Assembly (NCBI RefSeq): GCF_026151205.1
Contig: NC_087084.1
Span: forward strand, 1,154,312-1,218,311
DNA from: Bolinopsis microptera
Lineage: Eukaryota > Ctenophora > Tentaculata > Lobata > Bolinopsidae
Reading direction: 5' to 3'
Length of the DNA: 64,000 bases
Part shown: one piece after another, positions 43,436 to 53,761 of the stretch
Layout: each line of letters opens with the position of its first letter
Numbering within the stretch: position 1 is the stretch's first letter
Translations under genes and position numbers: made by a program
Notes under the pieces: generated by a model
What the model was told of the DNA's origin: nothing
The model's input: only the letters and a program-made list of their open reading frames with translations
The model's database searches: none

Positions 43436-44460
43436 ATGAGAAACAATGTTGTCTTATTTGATCTATTTAATATATGTATCGACGTCTATCTAAAATTTAA
43501 TGCGTCTAAAACCACTATCAGACTAAAGATAGAGAATAACTGGATCGGCCAATACTCACTGTCCAGCAAAATCATTTCACATGCTAAATACCTAGACCAA
43601 GAAACCAGTAAATTAGGTATCTCTAACCAACTACCATTGTTAGATCGCACAACTGCTACCTATTTCAATAATACTGGGTACACAGTCTTACTTAAGTTAC
43701 CACAGGATCCTCCTCTAGACTCAACACTTAAAATCTACACGGACGGATCGCTTAAAAGCTCGACACAACTCACTGGAGCTGGCTTCACAATGAACAGGAA
43801 TGGCAGGACGATAGTTGAACAATCCATCAGCCTGGGAAGACATGCTACTATTAACCAGAGCGAAATGTTTGCAATCTACAGAGCAGCAGAAATCCTAAAT
43901 GAAGCAAACACAACCAACCAGGTAATAAACTTTTATTCAGACTCGCTAAGCTCCCTTCTTCAATTAAAAAAAGGCCAGTCAACCTCTAAACTCACCATCG
44001 ATACAGCACGTATCCTTATTGAACTAAGTAAACAGAACCATATATTTTTATATAAAGTGCCAGCGCATACAGGTATAGTTGGCAACGAGAGAACCGACAA
44101 GCTTGCTAAGCTAGGAGCTAGCCAACCTCCAATTGGCCCTGAACCCTTTCTCTGTATCAGCTGGAGTAACGTGATCTCCGATCTACTCAATAAAGCGAAA
44201 AACGATACCCTTCTCCAGCTAAAAAACCACGGGATGAAGGAGGAATCCAAGACTCCGATAGAGAGCTATATTAATAGATACGGCATCAGCAGATTAGCCT
44301 GCAGGGAAAAGAACCACCTCAGTGCTCCGGACAGAACTGGCTCAAGAATAATCTAAGCATACGCGACCACACCTCCTCTCCCCTCTGCACCCGCTGCGGC
44401 TCCGCAAAGGAAACAGCTCAACACTTCATCAGCGAATGCCTGGCCTACGCAATGGTAAGG
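43436..44460 (+). pseudogene. LINE fragment with RNase H and zinc-knuckle tail
   Basis: 306 open codons (43436-44356) hold an RNase HI domain with all acidic residues visible: IYTDGSLKS (Asp), INQSEMFAIYRA (Glu), NFYSDSLSS (Asp) and KVPAHTGIVGNERTDKLA (His, Asp). After a frameshift near 44340 the C-terminal LCTRCGSAKETAQHFISEC finger follows, typical of I/Jockey-type LINE proteins. The polymerase is missing, so this is a 5'-truncated, frameshifted copy. The intact enzyme would remove RNA during element copying. Confidence 0.8.
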
Positions 44461-45177
44461 ATATGTACTTTCGGAGTCCCATAGATTTCACTCTCGGACA
44501 TTTTAAGCAATTTTGGCCCTGAAAAATTGGTACAATACATAATTAACAAGACAGGCAGAACCAAATCCGACTACTTCCCCACATAACTCAATTCGACACT
44601 TACATAGCTTCAAGGGTATCCTCAATTCAGCCCTACAGGCGTACCCAACCCCAGAGAACACATGAATTAACCACACGCTAGTAGATCGCGCGCAGTGAGC
44701 CCAGCGCATTCAAACCCAAAATTGACAGCATTTGTGATGCGCGCGCTGATATATATACAGCTAACCATACCCACTGTTTTTAGCTCAGCCACCACAAGGC
44801 AGATAGTATCATTACAGTTCCCCGCCACCCAACACATTATCCAAACGTTAACACACCAGCAACCGCCATTAGCAATCTATGCCTCACCAAGTCTCAAGAG
44901 CCAGCATTACTCAGCACGGGCGTCATCCTTCCATGGTGTTGAGCGGCCAGGGTAACCACCCAGAACTTCCCTAGGGACAAAGTTAGTAAATCTCCGGAGG
45001 TGCAACCCCGATTCGGCTGACACCTTAACAGGTATTATCATCCAGTGGCCCTCAGGGAAGGGGCTTAATGCAGATGGATGGACTCCAGTAGGACACTCCC
45101 CAAGTGGAGGGTCGCCACCTCTATATGACGGTGGTCAGTGGGTGTCGCGACAAAAAAAAATATATATATATATAATA
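44461..45177 (+). other. Probable LINE 3' tail
   Basis: No frame of note. A conserved-looking block (CTCCGGAGGTGCAACCCCG ... GGGTGTCGCGACAAAAAAAA) ends in A-rich and (TA)n sequence at about 45148-45172, as expected for a LINE or SINE 3' end on the plus strand. Confidence 0.4.
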
Positions 45178-45316
45178 AATAATATATAGTTGGAGGCGGT
45201 CCGTGTAGGCTATATAAACTGTTCTTTCAGCTACACATATACATATACATATATTATCATCGATATAAATGTTTTTGTTTAAATTTTTATCCTCGAAAGA
45301 AAAAAGTGATCACTTT
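45178..45316 (+). repeat. Dispersed repeat, copy 2
   Basis: Same block order as 9846-9955 (GGAGGCGGTCCGTGTAGGC, CTGTTCTTTCAGCTACACA, CGAAAGAAAAAAGTG), with a ~30-bp insertion before the last block. Confidence 0.65.
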
Positions 45317-45485
45317 TGTTGACTAAAGAAGTGAGCCTACTCACATTTGAAATTAGCGAACTGATTACTAAGCAATTGAATGAGAATGAAGCTAAAGCTG
45401 TAAGCACTATCAAAACGAATCCACGCTTCTCTTACAGCTATGAAAAACGATTAGATCAGGAGTTGCTACATGTTGTATACCTCTC

Positions 45486-45504
45486 GTGCACGCGAAGCGT
45501 GCAC
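45486..45504. other. Perfect 8-bp hairpin GTGCACGC-GAA-GCGTGCAC
   Basis: Inverse copy of the second hairpin found at 50832-50850 and 51640-51658. It is followed at once by GCCGGCCGGCC. The frame around it (45316-45615) has no domain and I do not call it. Confidence 0.6.
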
Positions 45505-45675
45505 GCCGGCCGGCCACGCGCGATCAAAAGGGGTTGCAGCGTGTGTCAACTTTATCATTGGTTGGATATTAGGAGTCATTATTTTACAATAGGTCCTGAC
45601 TTGGTCACGTGGTGAATGGTAATGTTTAGTTACCAGTCACGTGAAATATCCAAGCAACACAGCGCAGGATCAACT

Positions 45676-46232
45676 TTACTGGGCGGCGATCAGCCTGTCA
45701 TTCCGCCAAATCTCTATATTTTTATTTGACCAAAACCCATAATCATGGGTAGAGTGGACCGCTGCCAGTGTCTCTCTTTCCCAAACAAAAGGAAATGATA
45801 TTAATTTGATTGACCGTTCTCAAATGCAAAATGATACCGAGAATGAAATCGGTCGCTCGCTTTTCCCATTCATTCACGGCTTACGAATTGTAATAACTTT
45901 CGATTGATTAGGTACATCAATCAGATGCTGTAAAAATCTCTTTGGGTTGCGTTCGGGTCGATACCTAGTATTTCGGGGTAAGGGTGGTAGTTATTACTTA
46001 TTGAATTAGCTGAAGTTTATTGAATCTTTATTGCCGAGTACAGCTGCCTTTGGGTAGTTCTTCTTAATCTATTACAATTGTAAATGAATGGGAAAAGCGA
46101 GCAGCCGATTTCATTCTCGGTATCATTTTGCATTTGAGAACGGTCAATCAAATTAATATCATTTCCTTTTGTTTGGGAAAGAGAGACACTGGCAGCGGTC
46201 CACTCTACCCATGATTATGGGTTTTGGTCAAA
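45676..46232. mobile_element. Long-inverted-repeat element (family C) next to MITE A end
   Basis: 45676-45716 is a MITE A end (TTACTGGGCGGCGATCAGCC). Then arms of about 150 bp, 45724-45877 and 46082-46232, are near-perfect inverse copies (GACCAAAACCCATAATCATG; GAAAGAGAGACACTGGCAGC), with a ~200-bp spacer. A single arm recurs at 52617-52757. Non-coding. Confidence 0.75.
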
Positions 46233-47261
46233 TATCATCTCTTTTTGATTATAATGTCAGGGTACTTTATAAAGTCGAAATATAAACTGATATCTTCATT
46301 AATAAGGAGGAAGTTTCAACAATTTCGAAATTTTTCCTTTAAAAACATTTCCTTGTGTTTAGGTAAGCATATCGGTCGATCACTGACTGAATATGCCACT
46401 TAATACTCATTCAAGTTGGCATTAAATTCATTTATAATGACATTAAACTGTCGTGGCAAAGCAGAATTTGTTGGAAATCACGAATGAGCAAAATTCTCAC
46501 CTTTCGCACGTGCAAACTTTGAGCGGACGTTGCGTGCGCATCCAATATTGAATCGCCGTAAATTTTTGCATGTAATTGTTTTATATATAATTTGATAAGC
46601 ATGCAAAGTTTCAAAGTATTTCAAGAAGAACTGTAATCACAACGGCACTCTAAAGTTGACAGAAAATGACGAAAACAGCAATTTTCAGTGATTTTAGCAA
46701 TTTTCTATCAATTTGGGCGTGTCCCCACGTGTGCAACTTTTCGATTTTTAACTTTAAAACTAGCCTAATGCACAATTTATACTTATAGAAAGCAGAACTG
46801 AGCTCCACAACCCAAGGCATGGCCCAACACCAGAGAATACTAAATCGCAAAATTGACGTTTTTATAAAATAATTCTTCAAAAAAGCACAAACTTCAATGA
46901 CGAATATCTTTATGAAGGAGCAAGCTAGAAAAACTTTCCGGTAGATTTTCAGAATGCTTGAACAATTATCTAAGATAAAAAATTTCTTCAGATTTTGAAT
47001 ACAATTACTTTTTAATGGTGTAAAATCATTTTTAAAAGTTATTACTTTGTCAAAAATCAAGTTTTAAAAACGGTTAACTTGATGACGTCATCAAGGGGTG
47101 TTTATGACGTCAAATAATTTGTTTATTCAATGTAAACTAAAGTGTAAACAATTATTTTCAAGACCTGTGGTCGGAAATGGCTGTATCTTTTATACTTTTG
47201 AATCTATGGACAATTAAATACAGGCTACAATTGACTGGCAAAGCGTCTATCCCTGAATATG
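46233..47261. other. Non-coding stretch
   Basis: No recognisable gene. A minus-strand frame at 46650-47060 is AT-driven and has no domain. Confidence 0.4.
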
Positions 47262-50200
47262 TATATGGACACGTTCATTGAAGTTTGAGGATATTGGTAA
47301 ATATTAGTGACCCTACTGAATGGCACGATGATGTAAAATGTGTCACACTATGAAAATATATAAACCCTCTAACCCTAAGATAATCGTTTCATCCTCTAGA
47401 TAAACTTTGTCGCATAACGATATCTTTATCAGACGATAAGATATCGCTTAAATGCGGCCGGCAGTGAGTTGTAAACTTTGTCACACTATAAAAACGTGAC
47501 GGAGTTTATATGGACCCCTTGTTGCCGTGTTTGACCAAATTTTCGAATTTCCAATTCATAGAATAGCTGTATATGACTATTATCTACATATTTAGCGACT
47601 TTTTTCCTTAAATGGTAGCACCATGTAAACTCCGTCACACATTTAAGAAATTTATATGAGGGATGTTTATGACATCCTGACATGAAATGCCGAATAGTCT
47701 AGCATTATTTTGTGAGCTGAATGTGTTTGGAATTGTTCACATATTTCATTGTTATAGGCAAATACAAATACAGAAGGCAGAAATAGGTAAATTTAGTCAC
47801 ATAAATTTGTATGATATCTCAACATGTGTGAAATTGAGTAAATATTAGTATACCAACTTTTAAACACTCTATATTACGTACTATGGATCAATTAACAATA
47901 TTTCAACCATACGCCGGTCATATAAATTATTATATGGCAGTGATATGTTAACATTGGATAAATTTCAACACCTGAACAGGGTAAAAATTTGTAAATTTCG
48001 TCACAAAAAAAATATTATAACTTTATTTGCTCCGTGTTGGCAAAATAACTAATTTATCGATATAGTGATGGTGATAAAGTAACATTATATACTAATTGAG
48101 GTATGATTCTTCGAAATAGGGGCAGGAAATGTAAATTTCGTCACATCAGCCATTGCATTAGTTAGATAGATTTTCTTTCATATCAACTGCCCTTAATATA
48201 GTTGGAATGGATTTATACAGGAAATATAGAAACCCATGCCCATTTTTCATCACATTGAAATTATACTGTTGGGGCAGGAAAAGTAAATTTCGTCACATTT
48301 CGGTAAATTAGTGATATCAAACTCAGCATTGTTAAACTTGGGTTCTGATTTGCTGAAAAATAACCTACCAATAATTCCTGGAAGAATATTGAATTCTAAT
48401 CCGGGTATGGTTCTTCAAAATAGGGTCAAGAAATGTAAATTTCGTCACATACGTCATTGTAAAATTTAGATACATTTTCTTTCACATCAACAGTCCTAAT
48501 TATAGTTTGAAATGATTAATTCAGAGATAAAGGAAATATAGATACCCATGCCCATTTTTCATCACATTGAAATTATACTTTTGGGGCAGGAAAAGTGAAT
48601 TTCGTCACATTTCGGTAACTTAGTATAATTAAACTCAGAATTGTCAAACTTGAGTTCTGATGATCTGCTGAATAATAACCTACTAATAATTCCTGGAAGA
48701 ATATTGAATTCTAATCGGGGTATGGTTCTTCAAAATAGGGCCAAGAAATGTAAATTTTGTCACATATGTCATTGTAAAATTTAGATACACTTTCTTTCAC
48801 ATCAACAGTCCTAATTATAGTTTGAAATGATTAATTCAGAGATAAGGAAATATAGAAACCCATGCCCATTTTTCATCACATTGAAATTATACTGTTGGGG
48901 CAGGAAAAGTGAATTTCGTCACATTTCGGTAACTTAGTAAAATTAAACTCAGAATTGTTAAACTTGAGTTCTGATTTGCTGAATAATAACCTACTATAAT
49001 AATTCCTGGAAGAATATTGAATTCTAATCGAGGCATGTTTCTTCAAAATAGGGTCAAGAAATGTAAATTTCGTCACATCAGCCGGCTGCAGCCATTGCAT
49101 TAGTTAGATAGATTTTCTTTCATATCAACTGCCCTTATTATTATTGTGACAATTTTTACATCAACTGCCCTTAACTTGAATCAGCTCTATCCGTGTATCG
49201 TCCTTATATACAGTTTTCCCGCCTTCCAAACCAAAATCAGATATAAAAGATTTCGGCAATTCACCCAAAATTTTAAATTCCATATAATTATAATGTGACA
49301 GAATTTACATCATTTCCCAATAAGTGCATGTATTTGCTAACTTTTCAAAACAACATATTTTAGGGCTATGATTGGTAGAAGAACCATCAAATAATGAGTT
49401 GAAAGGGTTTTGAGGACACCTCACAGTAGAAAAGGGGTATCGTATTCTGAGTGTGACAAAGTTTACGAAATATTGCCTTAAAACCGTTCGATCCCTGCCC
49501 TTTAGCCAAATGTTGTATCATAATTGTTAGAATGACCTAATCTACTATATTTAAAACCAAAAAATGCTAATTGGGCAGCTATGGTTAACACAGTCACAAA
49601 AATGTGACATTTTTTACATTATAGTGCCTAAAAACAATAAATTGTATTTCTGAGCCGTGTATATATGGAAGTATGGGTCACGTGGCTAATGTCCAGAACT
49701 TCTGAACACGCTATTTTTTTTTGGCTTACCAATATCCTTAAACTTCAACATGAACGTGTCCATTTACGATTTTTGTGACGATGTTTACATCAACTGCCCT
49801 ATACTTCAATCAACTGTATCCGTGTATCGTCCTCATATAGAGTTTTCCCGCCTTCCAAACCAAAATCAGATATAATTATAAATGATTTCGGAAATTCACC
49901 CAAAATTTCAAATTCCATATAATGTGACAGAATTTACATCATTTCCCAATAGCCAAGTGCATGTATTTGTTAACTTTTCAAAACAACATATTTTAGGGCT
50001 ATGATTGGCAGAAGAACTATCAAATAATGAGTTGAAAGGGTTTTGAGGACACCTCACAATAGAAAAGAGGTCTCGTATTCTGAGTGTGACAAAGTTTACG
50101 AAATGTTGCCTTAAAGCCGTTCAATCACTGCCCTTTAGGCCTACATTGTATCATAATTGTTAGAATGACCTAATCTACTATATTTTAGACAAAAAAATGC

Positions 50201-50437
50201 TAAGTGGGCAGCTATGGTAAACAATGTCACAAAAATGTGACATTTTTAACATAATAGTGCCTAAAAGCAATACATTTTATTTTTGAGCAGTGCATATGGG
50301 AGTATGGGTCACGTGGCTAATGTTCAGAACTTATGAACACGCTAGATTAATATATGTTAAAATTAAACCACTATCGTCAAAAACGCTGTTTTAGAAATTT
50401 ACCAATTTCCTCAAACTTCAATGAACGTGTCCATATA
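47262..50437. mobile_element. 3.2-kb non-autonomous TIR element full of 15-bp iterons
   Basis: Terminal inverted repeats of about 40 bp: TATATGGACACGTTCATTGA at 47262 and its inverse ending at 50437. Inside, about twenty copies of GTAAATTTCGTCACA or close variants occur. They point forward from about 47400 to 49075 and backward (TGTGACRAARTTTAC) from about 49290 to 50250. The left half has a ~310-bp unit repeated (from about 48110, 48415, 48720 and 49025); the right half has a ~640-bp unit twice, including an internal copy of the terminal repeat at 49729-49768. No transposase or other gene is seen. Confidence 0.8.
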
Positions 50438-50792
50438 TTATGTATCACGACAATCTATCGTAAAACAGGGGTTCTAGAAAACCCACTTCCCGATGCTCCT
50501 GAAACCTGAAACTTTTTTTGCAGTCGATTTGGTCAACTTCTAGACGCCCTGAAAAATTTCAGATCTCTAACTCAATTTTAACATGGTTTTTAAGGCACCT
50601 GAATATGGCGATTTTGGGTTTTTTACCGAATTTCGTATAACAGTGCTGGCGAGTATTTTATGCAAATTTCTTAAAAATCTCAACATAACTATTTTTTATT
50701 CCTGTCATCTTTGACATCAAATTAGAATGTTTTGAACTAAAAATAAATCTGCTGAACGACTTCCGATGAGTCTTAATGCCTGAAAAACTCCT

Positions 50793-50850
50793 GCCGGAGG
50801 CGGCGGCCTTCGGCCGCCGCCTCCGGCCGGAGTGCACGCTTCGCGTGCAC
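50793..50850. other. Paired GC-rich hairpins, copy 1
   Basis: 50793-50827 is a perfect 16-bp stem (GCCGGAGGCGGCGGCC) with a TTC loop. 50832-50850 is a perfect 8-bp stem (GTGCACGC) with the same TTC loop. Four bases separate them. Confidence 0.85.
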
Positions 50851-50867
50851 GAAAGAGGCTTGTAACG

Positions 50868-50938
50868 TGTACCAAAGGGGGTATAATAGTAAAGGGGGTT
50901 TAATAGTAAAGGGGGTATAATAGTAAAGGGGGTATAAA
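50868..50938 (+). repeat. 17-bp tandem repeat (AAAGGGGGTATAATAGT)n
   Basis: About four copies; a matching set lies at 51680-51750 in the second block copy. Confidence 0.8.
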
Positions 50939-51600
50939 TCAAGAGGCTTGCATATATTGAACATATTGACACGGGTGCAGAGTTGAGTCTGTACGGAACC
51001 TAGTAGTTTCAGATCCTTGTTTAACTTGCCGTACAGCAAGGTCATCCACTACTTTAGCCCGGCGAGGCACATAACTCCCTCTACAACTCCATGACAAATG
51101 TTTCATATATACTAGCCGAATTCACAAGATATATCCTTGTGTTTGAGAAGAGCTCGTTAGAACTGCTTCCTTTCCCTTCAGTATAATAGTAAATGGGGTA
51201 CATAGTATACCCACAATAAATGCAACGGTCGTGCTTGCCAGCACTGTGATATAGATAGATATCACGACAATCTGTCGTAAAACAGGGGTTCTAGAAAACC
51301 CACTTCCCGATGTTCCTGAAACCTGAAACTTTTTTTGCAGTCGATTTGGTCAACGTCTAGACGCCCTGAAAAATTTCAGATCCCTAACTCGATTTTAACA
51401 TGGTTTTTAAGGCACCTGAATATGGCGATTTTGGGTTTTTTACCGAATTTCGTATAACAGTGCTGGCGAGTATTTTATGCAAATTTCTTAAAAATCTCAA
51501 CATAACTATTTTTTATTCCTGTCATCAAATTAGAATGTTTTGAACTAAAAATAAATCTGCTGAACGACTTCCGATGAGTCTTAATGCCTGAAAAACTCCT

Positions 51601-51658
51601 GCCGGAGGCGGCGGCCTTCGGCCGCCGCCTCCGGCCGGAGTGCACGCTTCGCGTGCAC
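51601..51658. other. Paired GC-rich hairpins, copy 2
   Basis: Identical to 50793-50850: 16-bp stem with TTC loop at 51601-51635, 8-bp stem with TTC loop at 51640-51658. Confidence 0.85.
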
Positions 51659-51799
51659 GAAAGAGGCTTGTAACGTGTACCAAAGGGGGTATAATAGTAA
51701 AGGGGGTATAATAGTAAAGGGGGTATAATAGTAAAGGGGGTACATAGTATACCCACAATAATTAAATGCACCGGTCGTGCTTGCCAGCACTGTGATGAA

Positions 51800-52067
51800 C
51801 ATGATAGCCTAGCCTGCCTAGGCTCCCCAGGTAAGATCAACCTGCAATCTGAATCATTTCTATCAAATCATCATTCATTTCAAACCAGTTTCATCATGGT
51901 TCCTAGTATTATAACTACATTTTTTGCTTTGAACCTCATCATACAAATTTGTGACTCATTATTCATCGCGCGTTAAAATTTAAATGTTTATTTGCACTAC
52001 ACGTTGTAATTGTATACCTTTTATCTTTTCTTAGCGGCCTTCGGCTGATGATTAATCATTAATCACT
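51800..52067. other. Non-coding spacer
   Basis: No gene or named repeat is seen. Confidence 0.35.
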
Positions 52068-52135
52068 TTACCTGGGGACCTCAGGTTATCATGTTCATAA
52101 AAATTCGGCGGAATGACAGGCTGAGCGCCGCCCAG
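52068..52135 (+). mobile_element. MITE family A copy
   Basis: TTACCTGGGGACCTCAGG to CTGAGCGCCGCCCAG, 68 bp, matching 52920-52997 in the same orientation. Confidence 0.7.
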
Positions 52136-52145
52136 CTATAATCAC

Positions 52146-52340
52146 TATACACTCGACTGTCACGTGACTTTTTCAACCCATTCTCTAGCTGGCCCTGAAC
52201 GACTATTCGAAACTATAACCCTTTTATTTGATTCTAACCCTAACCGGAACCCTAACCCAATCCCTGAAAAAGCATATGCTTAAACCCTAACCCTAACTAG
52301 AAATTAGACTAACTTCCTTATTCGGTCATATCACGTGATC
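52146..52340 (+). repeat. Dispersed repeat B with interstitial CCCTAA tracts
   Basis: Contains CTCGACTGTCACGTGACTTT, CTGAACGACTATTCGAAAC, then tracts of CTAACC(CTAACC) type separated by AAAAGCATATGCTT. It is the inverse of 59100-59275. A second fragment of the family end (GATCGAGTGTAGATGGTAGA ... TTTAGCACGCTCC) lies at 52483-52520. Confidence 0.7.
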
Positions 52341-52616
52341 GAGACAGTTTTTTGCCGATATCTCGCCAGGGGAACATTTTAACCCTGTGTCAATGTCATG
52401 GGGGTGATTCGGAATCAGCGTTCGAAAATATATCGATACAGGTTGGTTTCAACTGTCGGGGGCCCTTTTAAATAAATATCGAAGATCGAGTGTAGATGGT
52501 AGAGTGATTTAGCACGCTCCAGAGGCGGCTCGTGGGAGCTGGCTGGCAGTTTTGTTGGGGGTCCAATCGATGGACTGGGGGGGAGGGGGGCTTGGGAGCC
52601 GGCTCAAGCTGATCCC

Positions 52617-52757
52617 TCCAAAGCGAGCGACCGATTTCATTCTCGGTATCATTTTTAATTTGCAGACGGTCATTCAAATTAATATCATTTCTTTTTGTTT
52701 GGGAAAGAGAGACACTGGCAACGGTCCACTCTACCCATGGTTATGGGTTTTGGTGAA
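52617..52757 (+). repeat. Single arm of inverted-repeat family C
   Basis: AAGCGAGCGACCGATTTCAT through CTACCCATGGTTATGGGTTT, matching the right arm at 46090-46232. The partner arm is absent. Confidence 0.7.
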
Positions 52758-52776
52758 ATCACAAATCAAAATTTTT

Positions 52777-52810
52777 TCCGTACGAGGGGGACATCCCCCC
52801 CTCGTACGGA
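52777..52810. other. Perfect 14-bp hairpin
   Basis: TCCGTACGAGGGGG (52777-52790) pairs with CCCCCTCGTACGGA at the end of 52795-52810 across a short loop. It lies just outside the repeat C arm. Confidence 0.65.
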
Positions 52811-52919
52811 AGAAACCATGAATTTATGAAAACACAATATTATAAAGTAGGTAGCAGGTTTGGACGTGCTTCTTTGCAAGAATTTACTTTACTGCAGTCG
52901 CACTCGCACAATGAATGCA

Positions 52920-52997
52920 TTACCTGGGGACCCCAGGCTATTATGTTCATAAAATAAAGATTCGGCGGATTAATGACAGGCTGAGCGCCGCCCAGTA
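52920..52997 (+). mobile_element. MITE family A copy with 9-bp target duplication
   Basis: 78-bp element TTACCTGGGGACCCC to GCCGCCCAGTA flanked by ATGAATGCA at 52911-52919 and 52998-53006. This copy defines the element ends and the likely target-duplication length (8-9 bp, as for hAT or Mutator types). Confidence 0.75.
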
Positions 52998-53193
52998 ATG
53001 AATGCAATCAGCACATTTATTAGCCTTTATACTGGAGAGTGGAGAAGCAACCAACTGTAACAATTGCTCCTCTAACTCGTTTCTTGTCACAGCCGCACGC
53101 ATATGCTTACTATTTATACCTACACTTTTATCACAAGATACGTTATTTGAACTGACAGCACTCCCTCTGCCCACTGAAGAGTTACGGAATTAT

Positions 53194-53262
53194 GCTACTG
53201 ATGAGGATGCTACTGATGAGGATGCTACTGATGAGGATGCTACTGATGAGGATGCTACTGAT
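53194..53262 (+). repeat. 15-bp tandem repeat GCTACTGATGAGGAT
   Basis: Four full copies and a partial one. In the frame 53002-53298 it reads as an acidic Ala-Thr-Asp-Glu-Asp repeat. A GTAAGT donor-like site lies at 53295, but joining there to the receptor exon at 53762 gives the wrong frame and a stop, so I do not call this an exon of that gene. Confidence 0.6.
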
Positions 53263-53761
53263 ACTGCTAAATTCTTCTCCCACTATATCCAGCAGTAAGT
53301 ATACCTTATTATTTTTTTAAATTTTGTAGCCATATTTCGCCAAATTTCGGTAATTTTAGACCCAAGTTGGTTTTGACCTCCATTCCCCCTCCCGCATCTG
53401 TATATGATTTAGCATAAAGCTGTTGTGTAGATATAACAAACCTAGGATGGCTTCTAATCGGTAACCGATTAGTACTGAGTTTTTTTGATATTTGAAGTTT
53501 TGAAACTGTATAGAAGGGGGGACAAATTAAATGGCATAAATTTCAATGGAGAAAATAGAAAAACCTTTGGGTAAATTGACATTTATGCTATTTTATGACA
53601 TCCCCCGGCCCCCCACCCTCATCGGCATGTTACTCTAACGTATACTCACCTACAATCTGCTGTTAGAACATGAGTAGTATATGATGCATTTACTACTAAT
53701 ATACTACTAATATGTTATCGGGAGTAAATTTGAGTAATCCGACCTTCTTTTTATCGTGCAG

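Larger units (their letters stand above)
50447..51799 (+). repeat. Tandem duplication of a ~0.8-kb block
   Basis: 50447-51254 and 51261-51799 share about 490 bp (ATCACGACAATCTRTCGTAA to the GGGGGTATAATAGT repeats) and a closing block (GTACATAGTATACCC ... CCAGCACTGTGAT). The first copy has about 240 bp extra in the middle; the second lacks CTTTGACAT. The minus-strand frames here are repeat translations, not genes. Confidence 0.8.

Noticed and set aside
45316-45615. 99-codon frame near the hairpin at 45.5 kb
   Set aside because: No domain; it runs through a palindrome and a dispersed repeat junction.
47262-50437. CRISPR-like array because of regularly recurring 15-mers
   Set aside because: Spacing is irregular, motif orientation switches, the spacers are themselves repeated, and the context is animal nuclear DNA.
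50761-50795. Hammerhead-like string CGATGAGTC ... GAAAAAC
   Set aside because: The CUGAUGA core is altered and no pairing stems flank it; it is weaker than the site at 57781-57820.
50447-51755. Direct repeats of ~490 bp read as LTRs of a small retroelement
   Set aside because: No TG...CA ends, no primer site or purine tract; both copies continue into the same downstream block, so a tandem duplication explains them better.
50658-51840. Minus-strand frames with VHSGRRRRPKAAASGRSF-like products
   Set aside because: They are translations of the hairpin pair and the 17-bp repeat; several overlapping frames are open because the unit lacks stops.
53002-53294. First exon of the seven-pass receptor
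   Set aside because: The GTAAGT at 53295 would join in the wrong phase to 53762 and create a stop; the N-terminus is not a convincing signal peptide.
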